A stretch of DNA of 64,000 nt from Ursus arctos (Eukaryota; Chordata; Mammalia; Carnivora; Ursidae): the NCBI RefSeq assembly GCF_023065955.2, contig NW_026622997.1, positions 6,558,001 to 6,622,000 of the forward strand, given 5' to 3'. The position numbers and the translations under genes are program-made. Positions 46,045 to 57,108 of this stretch are shown in pieces (positions within the stretch are counted from its first letter, which is position 1; each line of letters opens with the position of its first letter). A model generated the notes under the pieces. That model worked only from the letters and a program-made list of their open reading frames with translations, did no database searches and had not been told where the DNA came from.

Positions 46045-46645
46045 ATGTGGAGCACTGGAACTCTCAGACATCGCTGGGAAGGCAAAAGGGCAGAGCGACT
46101 TTGGAAAACAGCTTGGTAGTGTCCCATAAAGTTAAAAATATACTTCCCATATGACCCAGCAATCCCATTCACAAGCATTTACCCCAGAGAAATAAAAACA
46201 CATGTCCACGCAAACCTTGTATGTGAATGTTCTTGGCAGCAGCATTCCTATCATTCCAAAAGAAAGCAACCCAACGGCCCCAGCGGCTGAACGGATAAAC
46301 CGTGCGCGGCCACACCGAGCGATACCGCTCAGCAACATCAAGGAACGAACTTTCGACATACTCAGAACGTGGGTGACTCTCGTGGCCATTGTATTAGGTG
46401 AAAGAAGTAAAAAAAAGACTCCAAATGAATGGTCCCCCTTACATGACATCCTAAAGAGGAAAAACTAGTGACAAAAAGTGGAGTGAGAGATTAGCTGCAA
46501 AGGAGCAGGAGGGAACTTTGTGGGGAAATGTTCTCTGTCTTGGCTGTAGTGATGGTTACACAACTGTATGTATTGTCAAAACTCATCCAATTGTACACTG
46601 AAAGTGAGTAATTTTTATTTTAAACAAATTATACCTCATTAAGGC
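46045..46645 (+). mobile_element. Old L1 (L1MB-like) 3' end with CpG-rich interior
   Basis: Forward order: GAACTCTCAGACATCGCTGG, GACTTTGGAAAACAGCTTGG, CATATGACCCAGCAATCCC, CCAGAGAAATAAAAACACATG, GGCAGCAGCATTCCTATCATTCC (in part), CATCCTAAAGAGGAAAAAC, CAAAACTCATCCAATTGTAC and ACAAATTATACCTCATTAAGG. Segment 46265-46385 is unexpectedly CpG-rich for an L1 (for example GTGCGCGGCCACACCGAGCG). Non-coding remnant. Confidence 0.9.
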
Positions 46646-48950
46646 TGGTGTGGGAGAGGGAAAAGCCAAGCCTGGTGCCTGGCACCAAGGAAATACCCCG
46701 AGCAAATTGTTAATCCTCTTCCTGTTTAGTTGTCATTTAGAATGATAACCCCGTGCCCATCTGTGTTAATGTTGCCTGTCACCGAAGCCATGCGGATCTT
46801 AGGCTTAAGTGTTGCTTTTCCCCTTCAAGTACTTCTGACACAAAACTGCCGTTTCTCTATCCCTTCCCTTCCCTTTCTTTCTTTCTGAACCTATCTTAAA
46901 AAGAAGGCAGTGAGGAGACCGAGCTTGATGCAAAGCACCCTGGGACATCTGGATAAAAAGTGGTATCGGAGTGCCAAGTGTTGTTATTACTCTTCCGTTT
47001 TCAACTACATGAATAATAAAGTTCTTTGTTTGCTAAGTGGTTTTCTTAATAAAGTAAAACCAAAAAACCCCACACACCTGTTTAACCTTAAAAGGTAATT
47101 AAAAGTCCAGTTGGTGATATACTCCTCATCTCCTCTTATGCTGACGGATCACTGACGTTCACATGGCCAGACTAATGCTGAATTCTGAGAGTGGGGGAGG
47201 CCTTGCAGGGGCCCACTCTCCTTCACCCACAGCTCGATCTCACTGAGGTCCTAGGCTGGGGCGGTACGTAGTAGGAACATTCAACAGGAAGAACAGAGTA
47301 AGGAAGGTGAAAAGAGACCAGAAGGGCACAGACGTGGAAATTTTAGGATTGGGTTGAAGGAAAAATTATGGCCGTTTCACTCAGTATTTCTTGGCTCTAC
47401 TAATTAATAATACTGTTAGGTTTTTAAAAGTTAACAATTTGGGAAAACCTTCTTAATCTTAGCAGTAAGTTCTTAAATATCACGTACTGAAGCCTTCTTT
47501 TGGCACATACCCGAATCTTAATTTCCCCTGCCCATTCTGGGTAATCATGCCATAAAGCAGAGGAAAAAGAGCCATTCTCTGAGACAAATGTCACTCCACG
47601 TTGGGGACTTCTGGGCTGGTTCTTGATGACTGTGGGTCTTGTCTGGAGGTAGCAGCAGAATAGGAGGCTGCAAGTCTAATTACGAGCCCTTTCCTGGCTG
47701 GAGGCACATGGCTGTAAGGGGAGAGCAGAACCAAAGCGAGTTTCTCATACTCTGCACTCTGAAACCCGAGATGACGCGGTTCTTTCCTGCACAACAGCGT
47801 AGAGCGTTCAGTTGGTGTTATGACTTGTCTGGTTCCCACAGAAGGAGGAATCCTGCCAAATATTTGTAATCTGCGCTGAAGTATGCAATCAGGGAAACCA
47901 CACCCAGAAGCAAGTGCATGGCTGCATAATTAAAATGATCTTGCTTGAAGACCAGATGGAAACATTGGTCAGGGGTGGAAGAAGCTGATGAATGAGTGTA
48001 AACGACATCGCTAACATGTTGACTATGGTTCTGTGCAAAACATTTTCTCCTTAGGCTCTGGTAGACACGCATCTTTCTCTATGCCCTGATTTCTCTCTAC
48101 TGATTCATCACAGTATCTTCTCTGTACGTGTCATCATTTAAGACAATATTTGTATCTATTTAAAAACTCTATATAGATCCCCGATTGGTTTATATTTATG
48201 TCATAAGCCAAAATGGACTGCACTTATGTGCAAATAATCCTCTCTTTTCCTCCAAGTAAGGCATTTTGTCATATTTTCTATGACACCACTGAGTAAAAGT
48301 GCATGATATATTAATGTAGGGCAACTTTGGGGACCGAACTATTCCATGGGTTGGGGCCGGCTTCACTATACAAAATGGTTAAAAATACTCACTTTGCTGA
48401 AGTATTGGTGAGATAAAAGACTAAACAAATTAATGTATCATCCCAGGGTGCAATAAAATTTAAAAAAATGAGATTATTTAAGTTAGTAAAGCTGAAATCT
48501 ATTTTTTATAGTCTGATAATAGCTATCAGCAGCGCCATCTGTTGAAATGTTGTAAAACTTCATTTCCTCTACTGCAAATAATACTCACTTGAAGCAAAGG
48601 AAGTCAAAAATATTTGGAGTCACCGGTAGAACTGGAACTTTATGGAGCTTTAGTCCACCCCCAGTTTTAGGCAAAATCACAACTGTGATTTTGTTGTAAG
48701 ACAAGAGAGCAAGAGTTATTTGCACAGCCCTTACCTACACCTCAGTAACCTCCCCGGCGCTTACTAACCTCCTCAGAGAATTTCTCCCATAACACAAAGC
48801 TAAATAACTCATGCTTTGACTCCCATGCATTTCCCGAGGCATTCCCAACAGGCAAGATGAGAGGATGGGAACAGTTGGCCAGCATACATTACACAGCCTC
48901 TCTGACACGTCACAGGATAACTGGGGCTCAAAGCTGCAAGTGGCCCAGGC
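46646..48950. other. Unique sequence, no gene recognised
   Basis: About 2.3 kb without confident repeats. A pyrimidine-rich run (46858-46890) and a CTCF-like motif (48533) are listed apart. Frames are at most 84 codons. Confidence 0.4.
48533..48545 (-). promoter_or_regulatory. CTCF-like motif (weak)
   Basis: The plus strand reads CGCCATCTGTTGA, close to the reverse CTCF core YGCCMYCTRSTGG with two mismatches. It lies in AT-rich, repeat-free sequence, preceded by CAGCAG. A single motif scored by eye. Confidence 0.3.
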
Positions 48951-49075
48951 TTCCATTTTCCTGGGAAGGAGAACAAGGCCCGTGTTCTAGATCCAGGTCT
49001 TGTCCATAGTCAGACAGGTGGTGAGTATCAAGGTCAGGACCTGCATTCAGGCCCCAGGTGTTCTGAATTTTGGCC
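48951..49075 (-). repeat. MIR SINE fragment
   Basis: Reverse MIR order: TCCATTTTCCTGGGAAGGAG, CTAGATCCAGGTCTTGTCC, AGTCAGACAGGTGGTGAGTATC (in part), GTCAGGACCTGCATTCAGGCC, CCCAGGTGTTCTGAATTTTG. Confidence 0.6.
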
Positions 49076-49094
49076 CAGGACACTTGCTATTGCA

Positions 49095-49810
49095 TTCCTC
49101 TATTGGCGTAGGGGCATTAACTCATTCGACCAACACGTAGTCATGGAGCAGCTGTGTTCCAGGCACTGTCCTAGGCGCTGGGCGGACAGCCGTGAGCTCA
49201 GTGAGCAGAGTCTCAGTCTTACAGGGCTTACACTCTAATGGGAGGAAAGATTCGAGAAGGTAGAGGGTAGGCTGTGATGGGGGTTGCTGTTTTCCAGAGG
49301 CTCCTCTGATAGAGTGACATTTATACAGAGACAGAAGGAGGGAGGGAGCCAGCTGTGCTCTCCAGCTTTCTGGAGGAAGAGCAGGTCTGTGTACCCTGGG
49401 GTGAAGGGTCACTAATGTCATGAAGAGAGGTGAGTGGTGGTGAGGGAGGAGCTAAGACCAGTGAGGTGGGGGAGGGGCATATCAGAGAGAGCCTGGTAGG
49501 TTGAGGGAGGAGTTAGGACTTCACTGGGAGTGAGATGGAAAGCCACAGAAAGCGTTTTGAGGGAGAAGTAACATGATCTCACTTCGTTGTAAAAGTGCCA
49601 CGCTGGCTCTTGTCATAAGCTGTAGGGGGACAAGGTGGAAGTTGTGAGGCTGCTCCTGGGAGAATTCTGGTGGAGAGCGTGGTGGCTCAGTTGAAGGAGG
49701 TGGTGAGATGTAGTTGGGTTCTGGATGTGCATTTCCAAAGGAGAGTTCACAGTTTGCTGAAGGATAAGATGGGGCCGGGAGGGCGTAGGAGAAAGACAGG
49801 AGTGCCTCAG
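49095..49810 (-). repeat. L2 LINE, long fragment
   Basis: Reverse L2: ACTCATTCGACCAACACG, GAGCAGCTGTGTTCCAGGC, ACTGTCCTAGGCGCTGGGC, GGGCTTACACTCTAATGGG, CAGAGGCTCCTCTGATAGAGTGACAT (in part), then GATGGAAAGCCACAGAAAGCG and GTAACATGATCTCACTTCG. It reaches well upstream of the usual 3'-only fragments. It is GC-rich and non-coding. Confidence 0.8.
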
Positions 49811-49824
49811 AGGCTTTGAGAATC

Positions 49825-50035
49825 CCCTTAAATAACCACTACCTTTGTTGAGTACCTACTATGCATATGGCATGTCATTTCTACTGGTCTCCGAAACTCT
49901 GAGATGCGGGTATTCTCCTCCCTGTACAGATGGAAAAAAATGGCTTATAGAAATTCAGTAGCTTGGTAAGGTCACACAGGTGGGGCGTGCTGAATGGAAT
50001 ACAGGTCCGACTCCGAAGCTCTTTTTCTTTCTCCC
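49825..50035 (-). repeat. MIR SINE
   Basis: Reverse MIR: GTTGAGTACCTACTATGC, CATATGGCATGTCATTTC, GGGTATTCTCCTCCCTGTACAG, AAGGTCACACAGGTGGGG, GAATGGAATACAGGTCCGACTCC and CAGCTCTT-like end. Confidence 0.8.
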
Positions 50036-51799
50036 ACTTGAATCTGCCTACAGCAATCAAGCAATTCCAGTTCCCTCTACCTTCTAAAATTATATGTGTT
50101 TCCACTTTAAATCCTCTCTGCGATTATTTCCTGAAACCTGTCTACGATCTTCATACACATCTTTAGCTGCTGAGTCACGAATCTACCACAGCTCTTATAA
50201 GGTCTCCACTGTAAATTCTAGCCAAAATGGGAGAATTTATCTGAGGACTTTATACTTCTATGTACGCTTTAGTTTATTTTTAAGATATGGGTGTAAGAGC
50301 TTCATTAGGGACATAGTTATCAAATACAGCAGCAATTTTATAAAGATAGCCAATTAACTTTTTTGAGGTATAGGCAGGTTTTTGCGGTGGTACTTCTTCC
50401 AACTTTTGGCATCCATCAAGGAACATGAGTTTATTGGGGGGAAAAGTCAGCTTTCCATATACACACATAAGCTTTGGAAGGGAAATAAATGATAGGACTT
50501 TAACATAATGTCATTTGCACTGGAGATCACCTAAAACCAATGTTAGAAAATATGTGTTTGTATGGTCATTGTTGTAAAGATTACTTTCTTATAAAATGGT
50601 CTTGTAATGAGGGTTGTGTTGAAAAATGATGCTCTGAAACTATAGCTTCTCTGCCATCACCAGCACTAGTAGTCTATTACATAGGCAGACAAGCTTTTGG
50701 TTTTTATTTATTTATATTCATATCCATCCATCCATCCATCCATCCATCCATTCAACCACTTAAGAGATACAGGAGGAATGGCTTGTGTGCGATCCCATAT
50801 TTCCGGGTAATCATGGAAGGATTCATCTACCACTTCCCTCTTTCTCTTCATTTGACTTTGCCCCACACCCAAGACTGCAAACATTAGCCAAGAGAGCCCA
50901 TAAAATTACTTTAAGTGTAGGCTTTTAAAACTACTTTGCAATGAGTACTTAAAAGCTTTCACTAGCTATTATAAAGTAACTTTTTATTCTCTGAATGAAA
51001 TGTTTCATGACTAATGTCATCTAGCAATGCAGCAATCTCAGGACACTCCCCCTGAGTCACAACTAGTGTAGAATTGAATAGAGGTATAATTTAACAAACT
51101 ACACCCACATTTTTGAATCAGATACATTTGTATCTTCTGATATAGATACTGGATATTAGGAGTAAACATGTTCCTGGCAACCCTGTGCAGGTAAACTTCT
51201 AACTCTGGTGTAGATCCCATCACTCACTGACACAGAAATCTTCCTTTTCTTTTGTGTTTTGAAACGATTTAACGTTCCCAGAGATTTTGTCTAAACTGCC
51301 TTTCCATTGACTATAAGACTAATTTGAGGGCTGCCTCAGATTGTAAGCTACTGGAACATATATTTACATACCCTAGTGTTATGCAAATGAGGACTTCCTG
51401 AATGCCTTCTGAAAAATTACAATGAAGTTCAAGAAGAGCTATGATTTCCTTATGTCAAGTGGACCCCACCTGGCAGAATCTTAAATAAACATTCAAATTG
51501 AATCAAATTTCAACAGTACAGAAAGCAGATGGTGAAATACATGGAATTATATACAAAACATGGCCAAGTAATCAGGTTGCTTTTGTTAAGCAAAATGAAA
51601 CTGTTTGTATATTTACATATACAAATGAACTGAGCATTGTTTCTTCTAAAGAAGGCATCTTCGAAGTCTAATACTACTTATACCAGTCTTGGTTCAAAAT
51701 ATTTCTGGAGTGTCTCTTTGGGAACTGCCTTAACAGTGAGTCTATAAGTCACATTAGGAACCAGTTTCATATGGTATAGTGACAGTACTTCAAATCTGT
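50036..51799. other. Unique AT-rich sequence with one tetranucleotide repeat
   Basis: About 1.75 kb without confident interspersed repeats. The part 50880-51040 and 51430-51660 looks like candidate conserved noncoding DNA by composition only. Confidence 0.4.
50722..50750. repeat. (ATCC)n microsatellite
   Basis: About seven tandem ATCC units in an AT-rich context. Possibly polymorphic. Confidence 0.9.
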
Positions 51800-52529
51800 T
51801 TTGCTTTCACAGCTTTAAGGTCCATAATTAGCATGCACCGAAGAGGGGCCATCCTAGCCTTTGTTCCTATATGTGTCCTGTGTCCTCTTTTGGACATTTT
51901 CTCTTTGCCACTGGTTTTGTGCAATTTGATACTGAGGCCCCTCAGTGCCCGTTTCTTCCTGTTCCTTGTGCCTGGGGTTGGTTGAGCTTCTTGGATCTCT
52001 GTGTTTATAGTTTTCATGAAATCTGGAAAAACCTTTAGTCATTGTTTCTTCAGATACCTCTTCTGTTCTCCCCTCTTTCCAGGGACTCCAATGACACATA
52101 TCTGAGGGCACTTGAAGTTGTCCTCTGGAACTGATACTCTGTTCATCTTCTGGAAATTATTCTTTTTCTGTGTTTCATTTTGGATAGTTCTTTATTGCTT
52201 TGTCTTTAAGGTCACCAATCTTTTCTTTTGCAATGTCTAATATACCATTAATTCCATCCAATATAACTTTCATGTCAGACAGTATAGATTTTCTCTCTAC
52301 AAGTTCAATTTGGGTATCTTCTTTCTATTTCCCTTCTGTGTAACTTTTTAAACCATAGGAGTACCATTCTAAACATTGGCTTAATGTCCCTGCCACTAAT
52401 TTAAATATCTAGGTTGGTCTTGATTGATTCTTTTTTCTCTTCATTCTGGGACATATTTTCCTGCTTCTTTGCAAACTTGGTAATTTTTTATTAGATCCAC
52501 ACATTGTGAAATTTACCTTGCAGGTGGTA
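51800..52529 (-). mobile_element. Old L1-clade LINE (L1M or HAL1-type), inner part
   Basis: Reverse LINE sequence. On the minus strand it reads GAAAACTATAAACACAGAGATCC, AAGAAGCTCAACCAACCCC and CAAATTGCACAAAACCAGTGG, which match the order I remember from an L1M/HAL1-type ORF1-region. The 5' part continues past a CanSINE at 52748. Minus frames of 75-85 codons (51790-52111) are remnants, rich in Lys and Arg, with stops. Confidence 0.7.
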
Positions 52530-52546
52530 GGCATTTTTGTATTCTT

Positions 52547-52747
52547 TTTTTTTTTTTTAAAGATTTTATTTATTTATTCGACAGAGATAGAGACAGCCAG
52601 CGAGAGAGGGAACACAAGCAGGGGGAGTGGGAGAGGAAGAAGCAGGCTCATAGCGGAGGAGCCTGATGTGGGGCTCGATCCCATAACTCCGGGATCACGC
52701 CCCGAGCCGAAGGCAGACGCCCAACCGCTGTGCCACCCAGGCGCCCC
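52547..52747 (-). mobile_element. Young CanSINE (SINEC1_AMe-like)
   Basis: Reverse near-consensus copy: TTTATTTATTCGACAGAGATAG (in part), GGAACACAAGCAGGGGGAG, GCAGGCTCATAGCGGAGG, GCTCGATCCCATAACTCCGG, CGCTGTGCCACCCAGGCGCC. A perfect 17-bp duplication GGCATTTTTGTATTCTT lies at 52530-52546 and 52748-52764. It inserted into an old LINE. Same body subtype as the copy at 37196. Confidence 0.98.
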
Positions 52748-53440
52748 GGCATTTTTGTATTCTTATAAATAATCTTGAACTCTGTTCTGGGAAACAGTTA
52801 ACTTACTTGGAAAGAGTGTGGTCCTTTTAGATCATCCTTTTAAAATTTGTTAGGCAGGTCTGGAGCAGTGTCCAATCTAAGGCTAATGAATCCCCACTAC
52901 AGAGGCAAGACCCTTCTAAACACTTCAACAATGCTTCTTGACTGTGAATGTTTCCAATTTGGCTGGTGGGAACAGGCATTGTTCCCAGCCCTGTGTGAAC
53001 GCTTGGTACTGCTCCCTGTAATCCTTCCAGGTGTTCTTCCCCAGACTTAGTTTCCTCATATGCATGTACTTTCCTAAATTCTCCAGGGACCCCCTGCACT
53101 CTGGAGTAATCTGTGTAGTTCTCTCCTCTGTGGTACTCTGTCCTATGGACTCTTGCCAGTCTGGCCTCCCCAAACTCTCATCTCCATCCTTTAATTTAGG
53201 GAGTCTGCTGGGCTCTGGCTAACTCTTGTCCCCAGGCTAGATCTTGGAAACTCTCTCAAGGGCTCACTTCATTTGTCTCCCATTTCTCAGGGATCACTAT
53301 CCCCTGCTGCCTGATACCAAGAGAACTGAAAATCATTTCCTCATATATTTTGTCATTTTTGTTTTGTCTTGTTCTGAACAGGAGGGTAAATCTGGTCCCT
53401 GTCACTCCATCTTGGTTGGAAGTGGATGTCCCCTATGCTT
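52748..53440 (-). mobile_element. Old L1-clade LINE, 5' end
   Basis: Continuation of the element after the SINE. Plus-strand blocks: GTTCTGGGAAACAGTTAACTTACTTGG (in part), TTGTTAGGCAGGTCTGGAGC, GGGAACAGGCATTGTTCCCAG and, at the far right, CACTCCATCTTGGTTGGAAG. On the minus strand the last becomes CTTCCAACCAAGATGGAGTG, comparable with the 'gccaagatggc' start of L1 5' UTRs. This suggests the 5' end is close to intact near 53437. Confidence 0.65.
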
Positions 53441-53584
53441 AATTTTTGTTGTCACTTGACATGGCCATCAACTTGACAAGGGTTGACTCTGGATGACTTT
53501 TGCCTACTTCAGAAAAAAATCAAATCAAACGAACTGCAAAGGTCTGTCACTAGCCAGCACGGTTACTAGTTTGTTTCCCCTTCA
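53441..53584. other. Short unique spacer
   Basis: No feature recognised. Confidence 0.4.
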
Positions 53585-53832
53585 TCATTCACTGAGCGTG
53601 TACCACATACCCCAAGTACGCTTCGTTTTCTGTACATTGTCTCATTTCAATCTTTAAAGCAACTTTATAAAGTAAATACTATTGTTCCCATTTTAAATAT
53701 GAGGAAACTGAGACTTGGAGAGTAGACAACTTGTTCAAGGTTACAGAGCTATCAAGGAACAGGTTGAGGGCTGAAACCCAATTTGTCTGATTCCAAAGTC
53801 TGTGCTCTTATTCACTGCACTTCTGAATATAG
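53585..53832 (-). repeat. MIR SINE
   Basis: Nearly full-length reverse MIR: CACTGAGCGTGTACCACATACC, TTGTCTCATTTCAATC, AGCAACTTTATAAAGTAAATAC (in part), CCCATTTTAAATATGAGGAAACTGAG (in part), AGGTTACAGAGCTATCAAGG, TCTGATTCCAAAGTCTGTGCTC. Confidence 0.85.
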
Positions 53833-54224
53833 TAAAGGGAAGATCCTAGGCCACCACAATGTGGAACAAGGATAGCATTCTTAACACATGGAAATGTACA
53901 CCACCTTCCCTGATGACTTGAAAAGCATAATGATAACAAGTACTCTGATTGGCTCTAAGATAAAACTGACTGTAAGAGGCAGCATTATTTTATCAAAACC
54001 TGAGAAAGGAAAAATTTGCTCATTAAACCATGGCATAGTTTTGTACATGCCATTAATTTTAGGATTCCAAAATGAAAATTTAAAAATTACATTTAAATAA
54101 AATTTAGATTCAGATTTAATGTTTTAAAGGGTCATTTGGACAGTCATATGGATCTCAATTTGAGAGCTATTGAATTGAAAAAAAATATGTATGTTAAAAT
54201 CCATACAATAGTACAGTTATCATT

Positions 54225-54382
54225 TACTGGTACCTCCTTTGAACCATTATTGTATTTGATTCAACAACATTAAAAGGCAGATTCTACACTCTGCATTTCA
54301 TAGAAGCAGAAACTGAGGCTCAGAGAAGTCAGTAATATGTCCAAGGTCACATAGCTAGTAAGTGGTGGTACTGGGCTTTTGC
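54225..54382 (-). repeat. MIR SINE
   Basis: Reverse MIR: CATTTCATAGAAGCAGAAACTGAGGCTCAGAG (in part), AAGTCAGTAATATGTCCAAGG, TCACATAGCTAGTAAGTGG. The right third is missing. Confidence 0.85.
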
Positions 54383-55133
54383 TATTTCTTATATACTTTT
54401 TTTTTTAATCAACCTTATTGCATTACATGTTTTATAATGGCATGTTAATCCTGTGTCTGTGTATGCAAGTGTCTGCATGCATGTGTGTTCCTGAGAGCAC
54501 CCTGGGAATTAGATCTGCTGTAGCAGATGGTGAGAGGTGGAAATAGGATCAGTGAATGTTGGGAGAAGGAAATTTCTCATCTGCCTACAATCTAGTGCTT
54601 GAACAATCATGCCATAAACGTACATAAACTTAGAAAAAGCTTAAAGATCACTTACAGTGGCAATAAATCAATTTGTAAATTAAAATATACACCTGTTCAA
54701 ATGAAAAATATCAGTTGCTTTTATAGATGCCTACTCTATGGTGGTACATTACAGCCTCAAGACAAACTCTGTCTAGTAAGTCTGTCTAAAGCTCTCAGGT
54801 TAAGGACCGCCTCTTTACCATGCTACACAAGGAAGATTTGCTCCAAGTAGAACTTCCTTTTGTTTCCTTGTTACTCCCGCCCCTGTTGTTAAAATCAGAG
54901 AACAGATTCATTCAGCTTTCTACGAACACATTCAAACAAACACAAGCTTTCCTGAAGGTAAGAGTGACCCCTCAGGTGGGTCATTTACCGTGACTGACAA
55001 CTGTGGCCAACAATGAAACATCCAAAGACAGCTAATTTCCATGTCATCACTAATACAATATGCAATGTGGAGAATGCTATAAATCTCCACAGTGAGTTAA
55101 TATTAGAAATAAATGGATGTCCGAGCCTTCAGT
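54383..55133. other. Unique sequence, no gene recognised
   Basis: About 0.75 kb. Short (TG/GCATG) words near 54455-54490. No frame above 83 codons. Confidence 0.4.
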
Positions 55134-55148
55134 AAAAATGCTGAACCA

Positions 55149-55380
55149 GGGGCGCCTTGGTGGCTCAGTCAGTTGAGCGTCCAACTCTTGGTTTTGGCTC
55201 AGGTCATGATCTTGGGGTCATGGAATCAAGCCCTGTGGGAACGAGACAGTGCTCCTCTCTCGGCTCAAATTCTGCGCTCAGCAGGGAGTCTGCTTGGGAT
55301 TCTCTCTTTCCCTCTCACGCACTCCCCCAGCTCATGCGCTTGTGCTCTTTCACTCTCAAATAAATAAATAAATCTTTTAA
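55149..55380 (+). mobile_element. CanSINE (tRNA-Lys-derived SINE)
   Basis: Forward copy: GGGGCGCCTTGGTGGCTCAG, GAGCGTCCAACTCTTGG, GCTCAGGTCATGATCTTGGG, CTCAGCAGGGAGTCTGCTTGGG (in part), CTCAAATAAATAAATAAATC. A perfect 15-bp duplication AAAAATGCTGAACCA lies at 55134-55148 and 55381-55395. Older body type despite the intact duplication. Confidence 0.97.
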
Positions 55381-55968
55381 AAAAATGCTGAACCAATGAA
55401 TGGCTTTGAGATAGAAGAAAATGTAACTCCCTTTGAGACTTCACATCACAATATTTTCTATGAAATTATAGGTATGTTAGTGCAAAGCCAGCTACAGTCC
55501 TGGCCTAGCAATGCAATGTTTTAAATATGAATGATTTAATTATGTTTCCTATTTCAGAAGAGTAAGGGATGACAGTGATATACAGGAAACAGATGTTCTA
55601 AGCGCTAGATACTAGTAACCACCGAGGGTTCTCTCACGAAGTAGTGGACAATGTCTAATATGTCCGTCCTTCCTCAAAGTCTACATCCACACGTTTGGCC
55701 ATGACACGTGGAGTGTGGAAGTAGTTCAACGGTCCTCCCAGGATTACAAGCAGTAGATGTGTGCTTCTCCCCGTGCTAGGCAACCTGCCCTGTCACTCTG
55801 AGATTCCCGTGCCTCCTCTCCAGGTCCCACGGGCTCCTCTCCTGGTTCAAATTCAATACCTGGCACCTAGTGACCCAAGAGTGCCGAGGAGAAGCCCTTG
55901 ACTCTGTAGGCAAGCTGAACCTGACTAAGAAACAATCATACATCTTTTTCTGATTTTTGGAAAAAAAA

Positions 55969-55989
55969 CCACCACCACCACCACCACCA
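55969..55989. repeat. (CCA)n microsatellite
   Basis: Seven tandem CCA units immediately after an A8 run. Confidence 0.9.
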
Positions 55990-56348
55990 ATGCTGGAGGA
56001 CATGAGAGGACACGATTTAATCCAGGTGTATCAGCTCACATGATGAAGCCCAGGCAGCCACATCTACGCACACAGAGAAACGGGAAAGAGAACAGAGAAG
56101 TAGGAGAGGCAGAAACAGACACATTCACAAAAGGATGATCCTATCCCACGATCTCGGTTCAAGTGCTCTAGAGTTCTTTATGTTTTAAGCAAAAAAGAAA
56201 ATAAACACAGTGAAATGTAATGAGACCCTTTAACCCTGAAGGAGTGACAGCTCATGCCTGGAACACTTCTATACACCTGTAATCTGCATTTTCAAAAGAA
56301 TGCTTCACAAAGACAGCAGTCTGCCCCTCTCACTGTGCCCCTTCTGGC

Positions 56349-56361
56349 GTCCCCCTACTGG
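56349..56361 (-). promoter_or_regulatory. CTCF-like motif (weak)
   Basis: The plus strand reads GTCCCCCTACTGG followed by CCAGGG. It matches the reverse CTCF core at 11 of 13 positions by eye. It lies in unique sequence. Unconfirmed. Confidence 0.3.
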
Positions 56362-56640
56362 CCAGGGCATCCCCGAATGGCTGCTCTGGAATGGGTCATA
56401 GGAGTTGCTAATCCTTGTAAAATCAGCTGAAGAACTATGTTTCCCCCTGAGAATTTTCTTCTGTTCTTTGCCAATGATGGCTACTTTAATTTGCTTTGTT
56501 TCTTCTTCACTTAAGTAAATATTCCTCAAGTTGTTGTACTAAATCTTTCTTTAAGAACAACAGAAGGTTTAAGAAATCTACACACATTTGTTCAGCACTT
56601 TGTCGGGATAGCAACAACTTCCCAAATAGTATTTCTATGG

Positions 56641-56805
56641 CTTTTCAAGGCAAGCTAAGATGGAAGGCAAGGCAGGCATTATTATCCTCATTTCACAGAT
56701 AAGGAAAGTGGGACTCAGAGGAGTTAAAAAGGTGACTTGGTTCAAGTTATACAGCCAGTAGTAGAAGGAGCAGGACAAAGGCCAGGCATCTTGATGCTGC
56801 GTCCA
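56641..56805 (-). repeat. MIR SINE
   Basis: Reverse MIR: GCATTATTATCCTCATTTCACAGATAAGG (in part), AAAGTGGGACTCAGAGGAG, AAGTTATACAGCCAGTAGTAG, GGCCAGGCATCTTGATGCTGC. Confidence 0.8.
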
Positions 56806-56934
56806 ACTGCAGAATGGGTTTATCGCCGATGAAGTAAAAGAATGTGAGTGGTTGGAAGGACAGTGGTTACTATACAAAGACTTGGAGTGAATGTTCTTTG
56901 AGGTCATGCGGTAAAAGAACAAGTGTTTGACCTG

Positions 56935-57108
56935 TGGCTTGGCCCCCTGTGAGATCTGTGACCCTGGGGTAAAAATGGCCCCTTTAGGTATCCACTTTCG
57001 GAAGACAAAGACAACGATAGTTACCTGCTAGGGCCGCAGGGAGAACAGAACAAGTAGGAGACGCATAATAGTGTGTCTATCACATAGGAAGGGCCAGCAA
57101 CGTAGGTG
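56935..57108 (+). repeat. MIR SINE fragment
   Basis: Forward MIR 3' half: GATCTGTGACCCTGGGGTAA, AGACAACGATAGTTACCTGC, CTAGGGCCGCAGGGAGAAC, and TCTATCACATAGGAAGGGCC. It lies back to back with the minus-strand MIR at 56641. Confidence 0.55.

Larger units (their letters stand above)
55396..56640. other. Unique sequence, no gene recognised
   Basis: About 1.25 kb with one trinucleotide run and one CTCF-like motif, listed apart. No coding exon is supported. Confidence 0.4.
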
